Shown: positions 5,628 through 7,060 of the stretch, in pieces
Layout: every line of letters starts with the position of its first letter
How positions within the stretch are numbered: position 1 is the first letter of the stretch
Assembly (NCBI GenBank): GCA_026997055.1
Contig: JALWJU010000151.1
Span: 1-7,060 of the forward strand
Source of the DNA: Paracoccaceae bacterium
Lineage (GTDB): Bacteria > Pseudomonadota > Alphaproteobacteria > Rhodobacterales > Rhodobacteraceae
DNA: 7,060 nucleotides
Reading direction: 5' to 3'
Made by a program: the position numbers and the translations under genes
Notes under the pieces: model-generated
Databases searched by the model: none
What the model was told of the DNA's origin: nothing
Seen by the model: the letters and a program-made list of their open reading frames with translations, nothing else

Positions 5628-6757
5628 ATTTGCGGCGGCGGGAGAGTCGCTTCCTTGTAGGGCGTCCAGTCCTCGATCTCCGGGTAGTATTTGCGCCGCC
5701 AGGCGCGTACGCGCGGGTTCATGATCCGCCGCCAGACCGGCGGCACCATCGCTGCCATGGTCATCAGCGGGTAGCCCCGCGGCAGCAGCGGCGCGGTGTC
5801 GGCGTCATAGGTCTGCAGCAGCGGAAAGCGGCGCGCGGGCTTGTAATGGTGGTCGCTGTGGCGCTGCAGGTTGATGAATTGCCAGTTGGTCGCCATATGG
5901 TCGGAGTTCCAGCTGTGATGCGGCTTCACGGGTTCATATCTGCCGTCGCCCAGGTACTTTCGGGTCAGCCCGTAATGCTCGACATAATTGGTCAGCTCCA
6001 GTTGCCATATGGCGACAAATGCCTGAAATACGAAGAAACCCACCCCGGCCCAGCCACCGATCAGGTAGGCGGCGAGCAAGGCGATGGCTTGCAACAGACC
6101 GTAGAGCCAGAAGGGGTTTCGCAGGCTGGTCGCCGGCAGGGAGCGGCGCGCCAGCATCGCCTTTTCCGCCTGCCAGGCCGAGCGTGGCACTTCGTGGAGG
6201 ACGCGGGCGAAATAGCGGTGAAAGCCCTCGTTGTAGCGTGCCGTGACCGCATCGCGGCTGGTGCCGACCCAGGGGTGATGCACCAGCAGATGTTCGGTGC
6301 GGAAGTGGCTGTAGAGGACGGTGGCCAGCAGCAGATCGGCGAGCCAGCGCTCGAGCCGGTTCGACTGGTGCATGAGCTCGTGGGCATAGACGATCCCGAC
6401 CGAGCCGGAAACCACGCCGACGCCGAATATCAGGGCGAATTTCTCCCATGTTGCCAGAGTGCCGGTATGGGTGACGAAGTAGAGCGCGCCATAGATCAGC
6501 GCCACCTGCACCGGCAGCCAGATGAGGGTGATGAAGCGGTACCAGAAAAGCTCTTCTTCCGGCGTGTCCGGGTCGGCATTCTCGGTGTTGCGGCCCAGGA
6601 TCGCATCCAGGAGCGAGGTCATCCACCAGGCGGCTGCGGGAGGGAGCAGCAGCGCCCAGCCCCCATATCTGGCGGCAACAACCACCAGTGGCACAAGCGA
6701 TAAGGAGATCCAGAACGGGAGCGCGTTTCTCAGGCGGACGGTTGCAGAGCCGGGCAT
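5621..6757 (-). CDS. alkB: AlkB-like membrane di-iron alkane 1-monooxygenase / hydroxylase
   Basis: Integral-membrane non-haem di-iron enzyme of the AlkB group, which uses O2 and electrons from rubredoxin or ferredoxin to hydroxylate terminal carbons of alkanes or similar chains. The His motifs are in family order: HELMHQ (126-131), EHLLVHH (155-161), NYVEHYG (257-263) and LQRHSDHH (297-304). A further HHSWNSDH lies at 280-287. NYVEHYG is the motif that sets AlkB apart from fatty-acid desaturases. About six hydrophobic segments lie at roughly 13-30, 34-54, 76-96, 106-125, 216-234 and 237-255. The length of 378 residues is close to typical AlkB (~400). ATG 6757 has GAGGG seven bases upstream. 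No rubredoxin, rubredoxin reductase or alk regulator is in the window, so electrons must come from elsewhere. It starts 39 bp after mutY ends, on the same strand. The natural substrate is unknown; alkanes are inferred from the family. Confidence 0.9.
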   Translation of the reverse strand: MPGSATVRLRNALPFWISLSLVPLVVVAARYGGWALLLPPAAAWWMTSLLDAILGRNTENADPDTPEEELFWYRFITLIWLPVQVALIYGALYFVTHTGTLATWEKFALIFGVGVVSGSVGIVYAHELMHQSNRLERWLADLLLATVLYSHFRTEHLLVHHPWVGTSRDAVTARYNEGFHRYFARVLHEVPRSAWQAEKAMLARRSLPATSLRNPFWLYGLLQAIALLAAYLIGGWAGVGFFVFQAFVAIWQLELTNYVEHYGLTRKYLGDGRYEPVKPHHSWNSDHMATNWQFINLQRHSDHHYKPARRFPLLQTYDADTAPLLPRGYPLMTMAAMVPPVWRRIMNPRVRAWRRKYYPEIEDWTPYKEATLPPPQIR

Positions 6758-6796
6758 GGTTTTTCCCTCGCATGAGCGCGCCTCTCGGGCACAAGG

Positions 6797-7060
6797 CTAC
6801 AGTGGCGCAGGCTTCGAAGCAATGGCCGTTGCGGCCAGTTTGTGCGCCTTGCGCATCACGCTTGGCAGATCGGTGGGGCGAAACTCGGGCACTGGCATGA
6901 AAAAGCCGTGATCGGGGATGGCGTCGATCGGCACAGTGGCAATGCTCACGCTTAGAATCAGGTGGAAATGCGTGAAGGTGTGACGGACCTGCTCGTCAAG
7001 CGCCCGCCAGTCGGCGCGGATCGGCGGCGGGCTGTCGGCAGACGTCTTTTCCCACGCGTC
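6797..7060 (-). CDS. mutY: A/G-specific adenine glycosylase MutY, C-terminal fragment (5' end outside window)
   Basis: Only the last 87 codons are visible, ending at TAG 6797-6799. MutY removes adenine mispaired with 8-oxoguanine in base-excision repair. The visible part corresponds to its C-terminal NUDIX-like domain, which recognises 8-oxoG. VRHTFTHFHLILSVSIA (residues 25-41 of the fragment) matches the characteristic H-x-FTHF stretch, and LPSVMRKAHKLA matches the closing (L)P-x-VMRKA helix. The catalytic helix-hairpin-helix and Fe-S parts would lie to the right of the window. The identification rests on the C-terminus alone but the two motifs are distinctive. The AlkB-like gene begins 39 bp downstream, so the two may be transcribed together. 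Confidence 0.82.
   Translation of the reverse strand, partial: DAWEKTSADSPPPIRADWRALDEQVRHTFTHFHLILSVSIATVPIDAIPDHGFFMPVPEFRPTDLPSVMRKAHKLAATAIASKPAPL

Noticed and set aside
4743..5660. 305-codon open frame on the plus strand
   Set aside because: It is antisense to the HMA/CDF-like transporter, has no recognisable motif and is dominated by Arg, Gln, His and Gly.
5537..6703. 388-codon open frame on the plus strand
   Set aside because: It is antisense to the AlkB-like gene, whose His motifs are unmistakable.
5934..6794. 286-codon minus-strand frame overlapping the AlkB-like gene
   Set aside because: It is a +1 shadow of the AlkB-like gene: Arg/Ala/Gly-rich, with no domain.

Overview
The window looks like chromosomal DNA of a GC-rich Gram-negative bacterium, most likely an alphaproteobacterium. 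This is an inference from codon use and gene families; nothing here fixes the genus. It holds seven protein genes, two of them cut by the window edges. I see no rRNA, tRNA, CRISPR array or insertion sequence.

Layout, left to right. (1) Positions 1-1599, minus strand: the first ~533 codons of a large multidomain glycan-assembly protein, with N-terminal ~38-residue repeats, a RgpF-like (rhamnan synthesis F) region and then a WbsX-like glycosyltransferase region cut by the left edge. (2) 1600-1885: a 286-bp gap with a perfect 17-bp palindrome. (3) 1886-2710, minus: a KpsM-type ABC-2 permease. (4) Diverging from it on the plus strand, a KpsE-type polysaccharide co-polymerase (2769-4022) and, 15 nt later, a KpsT-type ATPase (4038-4715). 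(5) Converging on kpsT from the right, minus strand: mutY (C-terminal 87 codons, 6797-7060), an AlkB-like membrane di-iron hydroxylase (5621-6757) and an HMA-domain/CDF-like cation transporter fusion (4731-5549). The two gene groups meet at 4715/4731, where a dyad spans both stop codons.

KpsM, KpsT and KpsE together form the inner-membrane part of an ABC-dependent capsule-type polysaccharide exporter: permease dimer, ATPase dimer and periplasmic co-polymerase. The RgpF/WbsX protein probably builds or modifies the exported glycan. The outer-membrane channel (KpsD/Wza type) and the KpsC/KpsS lipid-linker transferases are not in the window. The right-hand group is functionally unrelated: base-excision repair, hydrocarbon or fatty-chain hydroxylation, and metal transport.

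The most interesting points are: the exporter split across a divergent promoter region, with the permease on the opposite strand from its ATPase; evidence that kpsE may start at a non-canonical ATC codon at 2835; and a CDF-like transporter that has an N-terminal HMA domain but no C-terminal cytoplasmic domain and altered metal-site residues. I see no convincing sign of a wholly new system.
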